Source of the DNA: Desulfobacula sp.
GTDB taxonomy: Bacteria > Desulfobacterota > Desulfobacteria > Desulfobacterales > Desulfobacteraceae
DNA: 25,075 nt
Direction: 5' to 3'
NCBI RefSeq assembly: GCF_021107415.1
Contig: NZ_JAIOSW010000408.1
Coordinates: 1 to 25,075 of the forward strand
The notes beneath the pieces are model-generated. The model was not told the origin of the DNA and did no database searches. It saw nothing but the letters and a program-made list of their open reading frames with translations. A program made the translations under genes and the position numbers. This document shows positions 17,584-24,353 of this stretch, in pieces (position 1 is the stretch's first letter; every line of letters begins with the position of its first letter).

Positions 17584-18423
17584 TTAAAATGCAGATATAA
17601 GCGTGACACCTGCTATGGCAAGAACGACACCTGAAAATTGGATTTTTTGTATCCTTTCACCAGTGATAACCGTTGAAAGGATAACAGTAACTGCAGGATA
17701 CAGGGAGCTGATAACGGCAACCTGGCTGAGCATTCCTTTTGAGGCTGCCACGGCAAAGCAAACCGCTGCCATGGTGTCCATGGCGCCCATTAGAAGGATG
17801 AGGGGGAGGTGAATTTTACCGATGTTAACGCTATTTTTTGTAAAAAAGAGCAAAGGGGTTAAAATGATGAGTGCTGATAATCTTGAGATCATGGATGCCC
17901 AGATCGGGTGATGAGTGCATGCTGCATCCATTGTTATGAAATAAAATCCCACTAAAAAGGCCGAGCCGGCAGCAAGTCCGACTCCCTTGGTGAGCTTCTT
18001 TTTCTTTCTTTTCGGATCATTCTCCATGACAGCCATTAATGAACCCAAAATAGCAATGGCAATACCCAAACTGCATAACCCGGAAAGGGTATCGCCAAAA
18101 AAAATTCCCCATATGACAGGCAGAATAACACCTGTCGCACTAATGGGAGCCAGGATGGACATGGTCCCAACGGCAAGGCTGCGGTATAACAGAAACATGG
18201 CAACAACCCCTATGAGTCCTGCCGGAATGGCCCAGAAAAGCAGCGGATCATTGGGCAAAGGGGAATTCAACAACAAAATAATTATGCCAAGAAGAAAAGT
18301 CCCCATAAGGGAGGAAATCATTAAAATACTGAGTGTGGGCAGGCTTCGACTTTTAAGGCCCCCTATAAAATCTGCGATGCCCCAGCCGAAACAGGCAAAT
18401 ATGGATAATGTAATCGGTAACAC
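17584..18423 (-). CDS. DMT/EamA-family permease
   Basis: This 279-residue integral membrane protein belongs to the drug/metabolite transporter superfamily, with about ten helices in two EamA repeats, each roughly 135 residues. The second repeat ends A-S-K-G-M-L-S-Q-V-A-V-I-S-S-L-Y-P-A-V-T-V-I-L-S, a phrase typical of EamA C-terminal halves; a basic loop (DPKRKKKKLTKG) separates the repeats. The start is a GTG at 18423, supported by GAGGA eight to ten bases upstream. It is divergent from the LysR gene across 114 bp, the usual geometry for a LysR target. The substrate cannot be told; family members export amino acids, metabolites or drugs. Confidence 0.9.
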   Translation of the reverse strand: MLPITLSIFACFGWGIADFIGGLKSRSLPTLSILMISSLMGTFLLGIIILLLNSPLPNDPLLFWAIPAGLIGVVAMFLLYRSLAVGTMSILAPISATGVILPVIWGIFFGDTLSGLCSLGIAIAILGSLMAVMENDPKRKKKKLTKGVGLAAGSAFLVGFYFITMDAACTHHPIWASMISRLSALIILTPLLFFTKNSVNIGKIHLPLILLMGAMDTMAAVCFAVAASKGMLSQVAVISSLYPAVTVILSTVITGERIQKIQFSGVVLAIAGVTLISAF

Positions 18424-18478
18424 TTGCTGGTCCTCATGGGTATTTGTACTAAATATTTCTTTTGCTTGTTTTAAATGT

Positions 18479-18510
18479 AGATTAAAGTTATAAATCAGTA
18501 AAATTAATCT
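18479..18510. promoter_or_regulatory. Inverted repeat in the LysR/DMT divergent region (candidate operator)
   Basis: AGATTAA (18479-18485) and TTAATCT (18504-18510) are perfect 7-bp inverted repeats separated by 18 bp, in the 114 bp between the two divergent genes. LysR-type regulators commonly bind dyads of this sort in such positions. The spacing is longer than the classic T-N11-A site, so assignment to the neighbouring LysR is an inference. Confidence 0.4.
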
Positions 18511-18512
18511 TT

Positions 18513-18518
18513 ATTATA
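18513..18518 (-). promoter_or_regulatory. Consensus -10 hexamer for the leftward DMT gene
   Basis: The minus strand reads TATAAT at 18518-18513, a perfect sigma-70 -10 element placed about 90 bp before the GTG start. The matching -35 region (TCATAA at about 17 bp spacing) is poor, suggesting dependence on an activator. The inverted repeat lies immediately downstream of it. Confidence 0.35.
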
Positions 18519-18537
18519 CATTGAATAAGTATTGATT

Positions 18538-19473
18538 ATGATACCTGATTTAAACAGATTAAAAGTGTTTTACCATGTTTATTCATTGCAAAGCATGAAT
18601 ATGGCAGCAAAAAATCTTTATATTACCCAGCCTGGCGTAAGCCAGCATATAAAAAAACTTGAAGTTGAGATAAAAACGCCTTTGTTTATCAGGCGGCACA
18701 AAAAAATTATTCCCACCCGGGCAGCAGATCAATTGTTTGCTATGGTAAAACCATTTATTGAAACTTTAGGCAGTGAAATAAAAAATATTTCAAAACCAAT
18801 GGACCAGCCCTATGGACTGCTCAGAATTGGAGCACCCCTTGAATTTGGAAAAACGTATTTCCCGGCTATTTGTCATGCCTTTAGAAAAAAGTATAACCAG
18901 GTGAGTTTCAGAGTCAGGCTTGAAGAGCCTGACCAGCTTTTAGATATGTTAAATAAGGGCTTGCTTGATTTTGTGGTGATTGATTATTTTTCAGCCAAAG
19001 ACCAGTTTTTTGGAAGACCGGAACACTACCAGATAGACCCCCTGGCAGAAGAAACCTTTGTTCTGGCAAGTTCAAAAGAGTATTTTGAAAATAAGATGAA
19101 GAAAAAAATTTCTTTTGAAACCCTTGTGTCAATGGACTTTATTACAGACGAACATGAGCCCGTTATTCTGAAACACTGGTTCTGGCATTATTTTAAAAAA
19201 TCTATTCCAAGGTTTAATATTATTATGGCCATTGAAAGCCACCAGGCGCTCTTAAACTGTATCAGGCTTGGAATGGGGCTTGGCATTACAGCAGATCACC
19301 TAATCTGGGATGAAATTGAAACAGGAGAAATAATTCCGATTTTCCCCACAAAAGAAAAAGTGATTAATAAAATTTCTCTTGTACAACTCAGGGACAAGAA
19401 GCCCACCCTGACTGAAGAAACGTTCCAATCCTTTTTTAAAAAACAAATAAAGACAAAAGAGAGTTTGAAATAA
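18538..19473 (+). CDS. LysR-family transcriptional regulator
   Basis: The product is 311 residues from ATG 18538 (an upstream in-frame TTG at 18532 is less likely). The N-terminal winged helix-turn-helix (about 1-60) is typical: L-N-R-L-K-V-F-Y-H-V, A-A-K-N-L-Y-I-T-Q-P-G-V-S-Q-H-I-K-K-L-E, then P-L-F-I-R-R. The remaining residues form the periplasmic-binding-like effector domain. It sits between two DMT permease genes, one divergent and one starting 7 bp after its stop, and most likely controls one or both in response to an exported metabolite. The effector is unknown. Confidence 0.93.
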   Translation: MIPDLNRLKVFYHVYSLQSMNMAAKNLYITQPGVSQHIKKLEVEIKTPLFIRRHKKIIPTRAADQLFAMVKPFIETLGSEIKNISKPMDQPYGLLRIGAPLEFGKTYFPAICHAFRKKYNQVSFRVRLEEPDQLLDMLNKGLLDFVVIDYFSAKDQFFGRPEHYQIDPLAEETFVLASSKEYFENKMKKKISFETLVSMDFITDEHEPVILKHWFWHYFKKSIPRFNIIMAIESHQALLNCIRLGMGLGITADHLIWDEIETGEIIPIFPTKEKVINKISLVQLRDKKPTLTEETFQSFFKKQIKTKESLK

Positions 19474-19480
19474 ACGAAAT

Positions 19481-20341
19481 ATGAGTCATTTACTAGGAAT
19501 CGGGTTAATATTGATTTCAGCGGCATCCTTTGGTGCCATGGCCATTTTTGCAAAATTTGCATACCTATCCGGAATCAGCCCCCATTCCCTGCTTTTTTAC
19601 CGATTTGTCATTGCAGTGATGGTCATGCTGCCCATTGCAGTATTACAAAAGAGAAGGTTTCCAAAAGGGAAAGACCTTTATACGCTCATTGCCATGGGAG
19701 CGATCGGATATGCGGGTCAATCATATTGCTATTTCACGGCACTAACTCTCATCTCCCCATCGCTCGTGGCAATTTTGCTTTACCTATATCCGGTCTTTGT
19801 TGCCGTCTTATCTGTTTTTTTCTTGAATGAAACCTTAACAAAAAATAAACTTTTTGCTTTATGCAGCGCTATTTCAGGAACCATACTGGTCATCGGACTT
19901 GAGACCAATGGAAACATGAAAGGAGTCATGCTTGGGATTGGCGCAGCAGTAATTTATTCAGTCTATACCATTGCCGGAGCCAGAGTGATGAGCAGAAACG
20001 ACGCCTTTACATCCAGCCTTGTTGTCATTACTTCTGCTGCATGCTTTTATCTTTTCTATAATATAAAGGCAGGATTTTTCTTTCCAACGGCATGTCTCTG
20101 TTGGATGAATATCATGGCCATTGCCATTCTTTCAACCGTGGTTGCCATTTACACCTATTTTCAGGGGATGAAATTGTCCGGTGCCGTTAATGCATCCATG
20201 CTGTCCACCTTTGAACCGGTAACGACAATGGTCCTTGCAGCACTTTTTTTAGGACAGCATATTGGATGGCTACAGATGATAGGAACTGCATTGATCTTGT
20301 CTTCCGCCGTACTCGTAGCCATTCATTCAAAATCTGATTAA
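19481..20341 (+). CDS. DMT/EamA-family permease
   Basis: This 286-residue membrane protein has about ten helices in two EamA repeats. The phrases L-L-F-Y-R-F, P-S-L-V-A-I-L-L-Y-L-Y-P-V-F-V-A (about 91-106) and N-A-S-M-L-S-T-F-E-P-V-T-T-M-V-L-A-A (about 239-256) are hallmark EamA half-repeat endings. It begins 7 bp after the LysR stop, so it is almost certainly co-transcribed with the regulator. It differs clearly from the divergent permease (17584-18423) and is not a recent duplicate of it. Substrate unknown. Confidence 0.92.
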   Translation: MSHLLGIGLILISAASFGAMAIFAKFAYLSGISPHSLLFYRFVIAVMVMLPIAVLQKRRFPKGKDLYTLIAMGAIGYAGQSYCYFTALTLISPSLVAILLYLYPVFVAVLSVFFLNETLTKNKLFALCSAISGTILVIGLETNGNMKGVMLGIGAAVIYSVYTIAGARVMSRNDAFTSSLVVITSAACFYLFYNIKAGFFFPTACLCWMNIMAIAILSTVVAIYTYFQGMKLSGAVNASMLSTFEPVTTMVLAALFLGQHIGWLQMIGTALILSSAVLVAIHSKSD

Positions 20342-20393
20342 AAATTGAGATGAATGGTGGAGTTGAGGGTCGTGTAGTGAAAGCCTGATTTTT

Positions 20394-21578
20394 TTAGGAC
20401 AGGCGTGATCTCATTTTTTTGGAATCCAGGTCCTGGTAAAGGGTGATTGAAAAGCAGGCTCCCTTTCCGGGTGCGGAATCCACATAAATTTTCCCACCGT
20501 GCTCCTGGATAATTCCATATACCACAGAAAGGCCCAGACCCACTCCCTTGCCTTTTTTCTTTGTGGTAAAAAAAGGCTCGAAAATGTTTGATATGGTTTC
20601 CTTTGGAATACCGGACCCGGTATCTTTAATCTGCAGTCCAATGGCTTTTTGATTTTTTTTACTGAAGGTTTTAATGGTCAGATGCTTCGTTCCGGAAGTT
20701 GACATGCTTTCCACGGCATTGGAGATCAGGTTCATCAGCACCTGCTTTAACTGATCCTCGGAGCCATTGACCAAAGGCAGGTTATGCTCAAGTTCTTCTA
20801 TGATACGGATGTGGTTTATCTTTAGAAGGTTGGAATTTAATATCAGGGTCTGATCAATCAGATCGTTGACATCAAACTTGACCAGTTCAATTTTCGATTG
20901 CCGGGCAAACACCAAAAGATTGCTGACAATACGGCTGATCCTCCGTGTTTCAGTCTCCATCAGTTCCAGGTATTGTAAAAAAACATCAATCGTTTTTTGA
21001 TCAATAGTGTCTTCTTTTAATATCCGTTTGCTGAGCATTACAAGATTTAATATACCGGCAACAGGATTGTTGATTTCATGGACAACAGACGAGGACAGTT
21101 TACCCAAAGAAGCCATTTTATCCTGGTGAAGAAGCCTTTCATGGGTTTCTTTCAACTGGCGGGTTCTTTCTTCCACCATTTTGATAAGAGAGTCTTCGTC
21201 CAGTTTTCGCTGGGTAATATCCCGGCTGATTTCAATGAATTTGGCAATTTTTCCTTTTTTTTCCCAGATAGGAAAAATGGTCAGCTCCGTATATCGGGGT
21301 TTGTTATTACTGTCCAGCCTTGTCAGCTCAACCTGGCAACGTTTTTTATTCTTGATGACTTCTTCAAGGGGGCAGATATTGTGGCAATTGCTGGGTTTTC
21401 TTTTATTTTCCTTTAGAACTTCAAAACATTTGCGGCCGATGACATTCTCCTTGGAACATCCTATATGTTTTAAGAAAGCCGCATTTGTTTCCAGGATCTC
21501 CCTTTCCGGGGATATGATTAATACAAAATCTTTGATACCACTGAGAATGGCTTGAATCTCTTTTTCAGGCATTTTCAC
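20394..21578 (-). CDS. Cytosolic PAS-domain sensor histidine kinase
   Basis: This roughly 394-residue kinase has no membrane segment. Order: a PAS domain (about 1-120, ending F-I-E-I-S-R-D-I-T-Q-R-K), a short coiled coil (about 125-155), HisKA with the phospho-acceptor His in S-S-V-V-H-E-I-N-N-P-V-A-G (His about 167), and an HATPase_c domain with N box N-L-I-S-N-A-V-E-S, G1 box D-T-G-S-G-I-P and G2 box G-V-G-L-G-L-S-V-V-Y-G. The PAS holds a Cys cluster, C-F-E-V-L...N-C-H-N-I-C-P-L...K-R-C, as in a family of delta-proteobacterial sensors, possibly redox or metal sensing. Starts are ambiguous (GTG 21584, GTG 21578, ATG 21572); AAGGA is seven bases from GTG 21578. It is divergent from the H-protein-like pair and may partner the sigma-54 activator at the right edge. 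Confidence 0.92.
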   Translation of the reverse strand: MKMPEKEIQAILSGIKDFVLIISPEREILETNAAFLKHIGCSKENVIGRKCFEVLKENKRKPSNCHNICPLEEVIKNKKRCQVELTRLDSNNKPRYTELTIFPIWEKKGKIAKFIEISRDITQRKLDEDSLIKMVEERTRQLKETHERLLHQDKMASLGKLSSSVVHEINNPVAGILNLVMLSKRILKEDTIDQKTIDVFLQYLELMETETRRISRIVSNLLVFARQSKIELVKFDVNDLIDQTLILNSNLLKINHIRIIEELEHNLPLVNGSEDQLKQVLMNLISNAVESMSTSGTKHLTIKTFSKKNQKAIGLQIKDTGSGIPKETISNIFEPFFTTKKKGKGVGLGLSVVYGIIQEHGGKIYVDSAPGKGACFSITLYQDLDSKKMRSRLS

Positions 21579-21657
21579 AATCACATCCTTTTAAAAAAGG
21601 TTATAAGCAATCGGAAATATGATTAATTTCTAACACGGGATGAATTGTGAAAGCAAG

Positions 21658-21714
21658 GTGTTGATAAAAAATAAAGTGTTGAAAAATTAGAATTCTGTGT
21701 TGAAAAATCCAACA
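21658..21714. promoter_or_regulatory. Triple GTGTTGA repeat with TGTTG-N7-CAACA palindrome (candidate enhancer)
   Basis: GTGTTGA occurs at 21658, 21676 and 21697, each followed by an A-rich run. The third copy is the left half of a perfect dyad, TGTTG (21698-21702)-N7-CAACA (21710-21714). The cluster lies 180-235 bp upstream of the -24 element of the sigma-54 promoter, the range expected for an upstream activating sequence. It could instead serve the divergent kinase gene. Confidence 0.45.
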
Positions 21715-21892
21715 GCAGTGAAGATGCTTGATGATAAGTGGATTCCATCGCATTGATTTGCAAAGAGTCATATGAGCTGTGGTGAAATCCTACAATTTGA
21801 AATTTCCCACTCTACAGCACCCGTCCTGTCAGGCATATCAAATCCAGACACTTACGCGGGTTTCAACCTTATATTTGTTTTTTTTCCCGGCC

Positions 21893-21908
21893 TGGTATCC
21901 TTTTTGCT
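21893..21908 (+). promoter_or_regulatory. Sigma-54 (-24/-12) promoter
   Basis: TGGTATCCTTTTTGCT matches the sigma-54 consensus TGGCAC-N5-TTGCW in the essential GG (21894-21895) and GC (21906-21907) and in their exact 10-bp separation. The transcription start would be near 21919, giving a leader of about 45 nt before ATG 21964. A sigma-54 activator is encoded 2.4 kb away. Confidence 0.6.
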
Positions 21909-21963
21909 CTTATTAAAATTAGTAAATAGGCAAAATAATAATTCATAAAAAGAAGAAAAGGCC

Positions 21964-22869
21964 ATGACACAATTAATGAGACCCGCAAAATCCAAAAACA
22001 TCTGGAAAGCCGTAAAAGACAAAAACGATCATCCCTGTATCTGGATGCAGGCAGGTGTTGTAAAGAAGAAAAACTGCAATAACTTTTATGACTGCACCAA
22101 TTGCAAGTATGATGATTCCATGACCAAAATGGCGGTAGCCGGCAAACACACCACCTGGCAGGACGCCCTGAGAAACAGGGACAGCACGGACAGAACCTGC
22201 AGGCATGCGTTGACCAACAGGACTGGAAACAGGGTCTGCCCCATGAACTATAATTGCCGGCGCTGTGATTTTGACCAGTATTTTGAAGACACCCTTTCCC
22301 CGAAAATCGGTCATTCCATGGTGTATTTGAAAGAAGTCAAAGGCTTTGATATTGCCGACGGATATTATTTTCACACCGGTCATACCTGGGCCAGTATCGA
22401 CAGTGGCGGCCTTATCCGTGTCGGTCTTGATGACTTCTCATTCAAGGTGCTGGGCGGCCCGGATGCCTTTGACCTGCCCCTGACAGGTCAGGAATTAAAC
22501 AAAGGAAAGGTAGGCTGGGGCATGAAAATAAAAGAAAATCCAGCCGATATTCTCTCCCCTGTAAACGGGGTCATCACCGAGGTCAACAACACTATCAGGA
22601 AATCCCCGGATCTTTCAAGGACCGATCCTTATGGTGACGGATGGCTCTTTACCATTCACAACTCCGATATAAAGGGAACCGTTAAAGATCTTATAAGCGA
22701 CAACGACAGCGTGGAATGGCTGGGACAGGAAGTGACCATACTTGAAAAAATGATTGAAAAGGTAACAGGTCCTTTGAGCGCAGATGGCGGTCTCTTAAAG
22801 GCGGATGTATATGGAAACCTGCCAACCCTTGGCTGGCATAACCTGACCCACACCTTTCTTAGAACTTAA
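21964..22869 (+). CDS. Cys-rich protein with a lipoyl-lysine-less H-protein domain (copy A)
   Basis: The 301-residue cytosolic protein has two parts. Residues 25-104 hold two identically spaced modules, C-x12-C-x5-C-x2-C-x-F/Y-D (Cys25/38/44/47 and Cys79/92/98/101), probably binding metal or Fe-S clusters. Residues about 130-235 resemble the glycine-cleavage H protein: F-H-T-G-H-T-W, I-R-V-G-L-D-D-F, D-I-L-S-P-V-N-G-V-I-T-E-V-N and Y-G-D-G-W-L. Aligned to GcvH, the lipoyl lysine position (ESVKA) is Glu191, with Lys190 beside it, so lipoylation is doubtful. The C-terminus ends L-S-A-D-G-G-L-L...N-L-P. It is under a sigma-54 promoter and is followed by a paralogue 16 bp later. No glycine decarboxylase genes are near. 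Function unknown. Confidence 0.85.
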   Translation: MTQLMRPAKSKNIWKAVKDKNDHPCIWMQAGVVKKKNCNNFYDCTNCKYDDSMTKMAVAGKHTTWQDALRNRDSTDRTCRHALTNRTGNRVCPMNYNCRRCDFDQYFEDTLSPKIGHSMVYLKEVKGFDIADGYYFHTGHTWASIDSGGLIRVGLDDFSFKVLGGPDAFDLPLTGQELNKGKVGWGMKIKENPADILSPVNGVITEVNNTIRKSPDLSRTDPYGDGWLFTIHNSDIKGTVKDLISDNDSVEWLGQEVTILEKMIEKVTGPLSADGGLLKADVYGNLPTLGWHNLTHTFLRT

Positions 22870-22885
22870 AAAAAGGATGCTGCAA

Positions 22886-23803
22886 ATGGAAACAAGAGTA
22901 AAAGAAAATACTCCTGCCTGTATCTGGATGCAGGCAGGAGTGGTAAAGAAAAAAATATGTATAAAGGATTTTTCCTGTACAACCTGTAGATTTGACCGGG
23001 CTTTAAGAAAAGCCTGCTATGAAAATGAGCATCGTCAAAAACAGGGCGTGGTCTTAAAGGGGAAAAGGGGCAACCTTATTTTCTGGAAAGAAAAGCTTAG
23101 AAAGCAGCCCCTGGCAAAGAGACCGTGTATCCATCACATGAAAGGCCATATTGATTTTAAAGCCTGCCCTAAAACCTATAATTGCATTGATTGTGAATTT
23201 GATCAGTACTTCCATGACCAGTTCAAGGTTTATACAGTTCTAAAACCAGTGGAGTTTCATGATATCAGTGGTGTGTCCCTGCCCATGGGATATTATCTTC
23301 ATCCAGGGCATACATGGATGAAAATAGAAGACCGCAACAATGTCCGCATCGGAATTGACGATTTTGCTTCAAGGGTTCTGGGAAAATTTACCACCATAAA
23401 AACCCCTTTGATGGGCAAACAGGTTGTCCAGGGGAAAAATACTATTCATATCTCCAGAAACGGGCATAAAGCATCATTTTTATCGCCTGTCAGCGGAGTG
23501 ATCACCCAAGTCAATTCACAGGTGAGCAAAAATCCCGGCCTGATAAACCATGATCCGTATATAGACGGATGGGTATTAAACCTTTATTGCCTGAACCTGA
23601 AACAAGACCTGAAACAATTGATGTTCATGGATTCAAATAAATCAATCATGAACAAGGAAGTGGACAGACTCTATGCATTTTTAGAAGAAGAAACACAGCT
23701 TGCGGCAGCTGACGGCGGAAGACTGGGCTCCGATCTTTTCGGGAACCTGCCCGGAATCTCCTGGGACACGCTCTTAAAGCTCTTTATCCGCAAAGATCCC
23801 TGA
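22886..23803 (+). CDS. Cys-rich protein with a lipoyl-lysine-less H-protein domain (copy B)
   Basis: A 305-residue paralogue of the preceding protein, from ATG 22886, which has AAGG nine bases upstream; an ATG at 22877 directly abuts that site and is less likely. Both Cys modules are kept with the same spacing: Cys12/25/31/34 and Cys81/94/100/103 (C-x12-C-x5-C-x2-C), with a longer basic linker between them. The H-protein-like domain (about 133-245) shows L-H-P-G-H-T-W, R-I-G-I-D-D-F-A, F-L-S-P-V-S-G-V-I-T-Q-V-N and Y-I-D-G-W-V-L. The GcvH lipoyl lysine aligns to Gly193; the nearest Lys is two residues away in N-G-H-K-A. The 3' end overlaps the convergent archaemetzincin gene by 20 bp. Probably forms a complex or heterodimer with copy A. 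Confidence 0.85.
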   Translation: METRVKENTPACIWMQAGVVKKKICIKDFSCTTCRFDRALRKACYENEHRQKQGVVLKGKRGNLIFWKEKLRKQPLAKRPCIHHMKGHIDFKACPKTYNCIDCEFDQYFHDQFKVYTVLKPVEFHDISGVSLPMGYYLHPGHTWMKIEDRNNVRIGIDDFASRVLGKFTTIKTPLMGKQVVQGKNTIHISRNGHKASFLSPVSGVITQVNSQVSKNPGLINHDPYIDGWVLNLYCLNLKQDLKQLMFMDSNKSIMNKEVDRLYAFLEEETQLAAADGGRLGSDLFGNLPGISWDTLLKLFIRKDP

Positions 23804-24332
23804 TGTTGTCGGCCAAAAAAACATTGCAATACCGGCAAAACCGATTTGATTTCCTGTCAACGTCATCAAGCTTTCTGCAATAGTGCATGATACACCTTTC
23901 ATCTTCACAGTGCCGAAGATCAAAGGTATGCCCGAGTTCATGGATGGCTTCCTTCACAATCCTGTTGAACCCCTTGTTAATCATCTCGACTTCAAGACCG
24001 GTAATCAGCCTGGAAATAGATATGATGCAGGCTTGTCCCCCAAGCTGGGCCTCTCCATAGACATGGGTGAGAATAGGGATAAAAAGGTCTTCCCTGGTTA
24101 CTGCAATAATCTTGATACAATCATTGGGTGCATTTTTTTCCAGCTTCTCAAGTATTTTTGTTGAATGATACTGATTGCGCTCTGCATCATAGGCAAAAAA
24201 GATATCATCTAAAACCTTCTCCACCCTGGCGCTGAACCCGAAAAATTTGCCCACATCCGTTGCAATGGTATCACTCATCCAGAGCGGGATATCTCCAATT
24301 GGGGAAACGACAATAGTATCGGTATTATTCAT
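23784..24332 (-). CDS. amzA: Archaemetzincin-family zinc metalloprotease
   Basis: This 182-residue protein has no signal peptide, so it is cytosolic. The catalytic helix is H-E-L-G-H-T-F-D-L-R-H-C (131-142), giving His131, Glu132, His135 and His141 of the metzincin HExxHxxGxxH motif. It is followed by Cys147, the Met-turn-like Met149 (C-I-M) and C-R-Y-C (166-169), the second four-Cys zinc site special to archaemetzincins. Position 138 is Asp where the general motif has Gly. The gene starts 21 bp after the sigma-54 activator stop, so the two are likely one transcript, and its end overlaps the convergent copy B gene by 20 bp. Substrates of this family are unknown. The ribosome site is weak (AAGG about 15 bp upstream), suggesting coupling. 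Confidence 0.88.
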   Translation of the reverse strand: MNNTDTIVVSPIGDIPLWMSDTIATDVGKFFGFSARVEKVLDDIFFAYDAERNQYHSTKILEKLEKNAPNDCIKIIAVTREDLFIPILTHVYGEAQLGGQACIISISRLITGLEVEMINKGFNRIVKEAIHELGHTFDLRHCEDERCIMHYCRKLDDVDRKSNRFCRYCNVFLADNIRDLCG

Positions 24333-24353
24333 TTGCCAATGTTAGGACCTTAG

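Larger units (their letters stand above)
21579..21963. other. 385-bp divergent regulatory region
   Basis: Besides the enhancer-like repeats and the sigma-54 promoter listed separately, this AT-rich region contains an imperfect long dyad, GCTGT (21776-21780) with ACAGC (21814-21818), enclosing partly complementary GTGAAAT and ATTTCCCAC. It lies between the repeats and the promoter. No ORF with a credible start was found in it. Confidence 0.4.

Noticed and set aside
20383..20404. Hairpin GCCTG ... CAGGC between the second permease and the kinase
   Set aside because: The stem is only 5 bp, the T run lies in the loop rather than after the stem, and it overlaps the kinase stop.
21964..23803. Annotating the two Cys-rich proteins as glycine-cleavage H proteins
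   Set aside because: Both lack the lipoyl lysine, carry large Cys-rich N-terminal extensions, and no other glycine cleavage genes are near.
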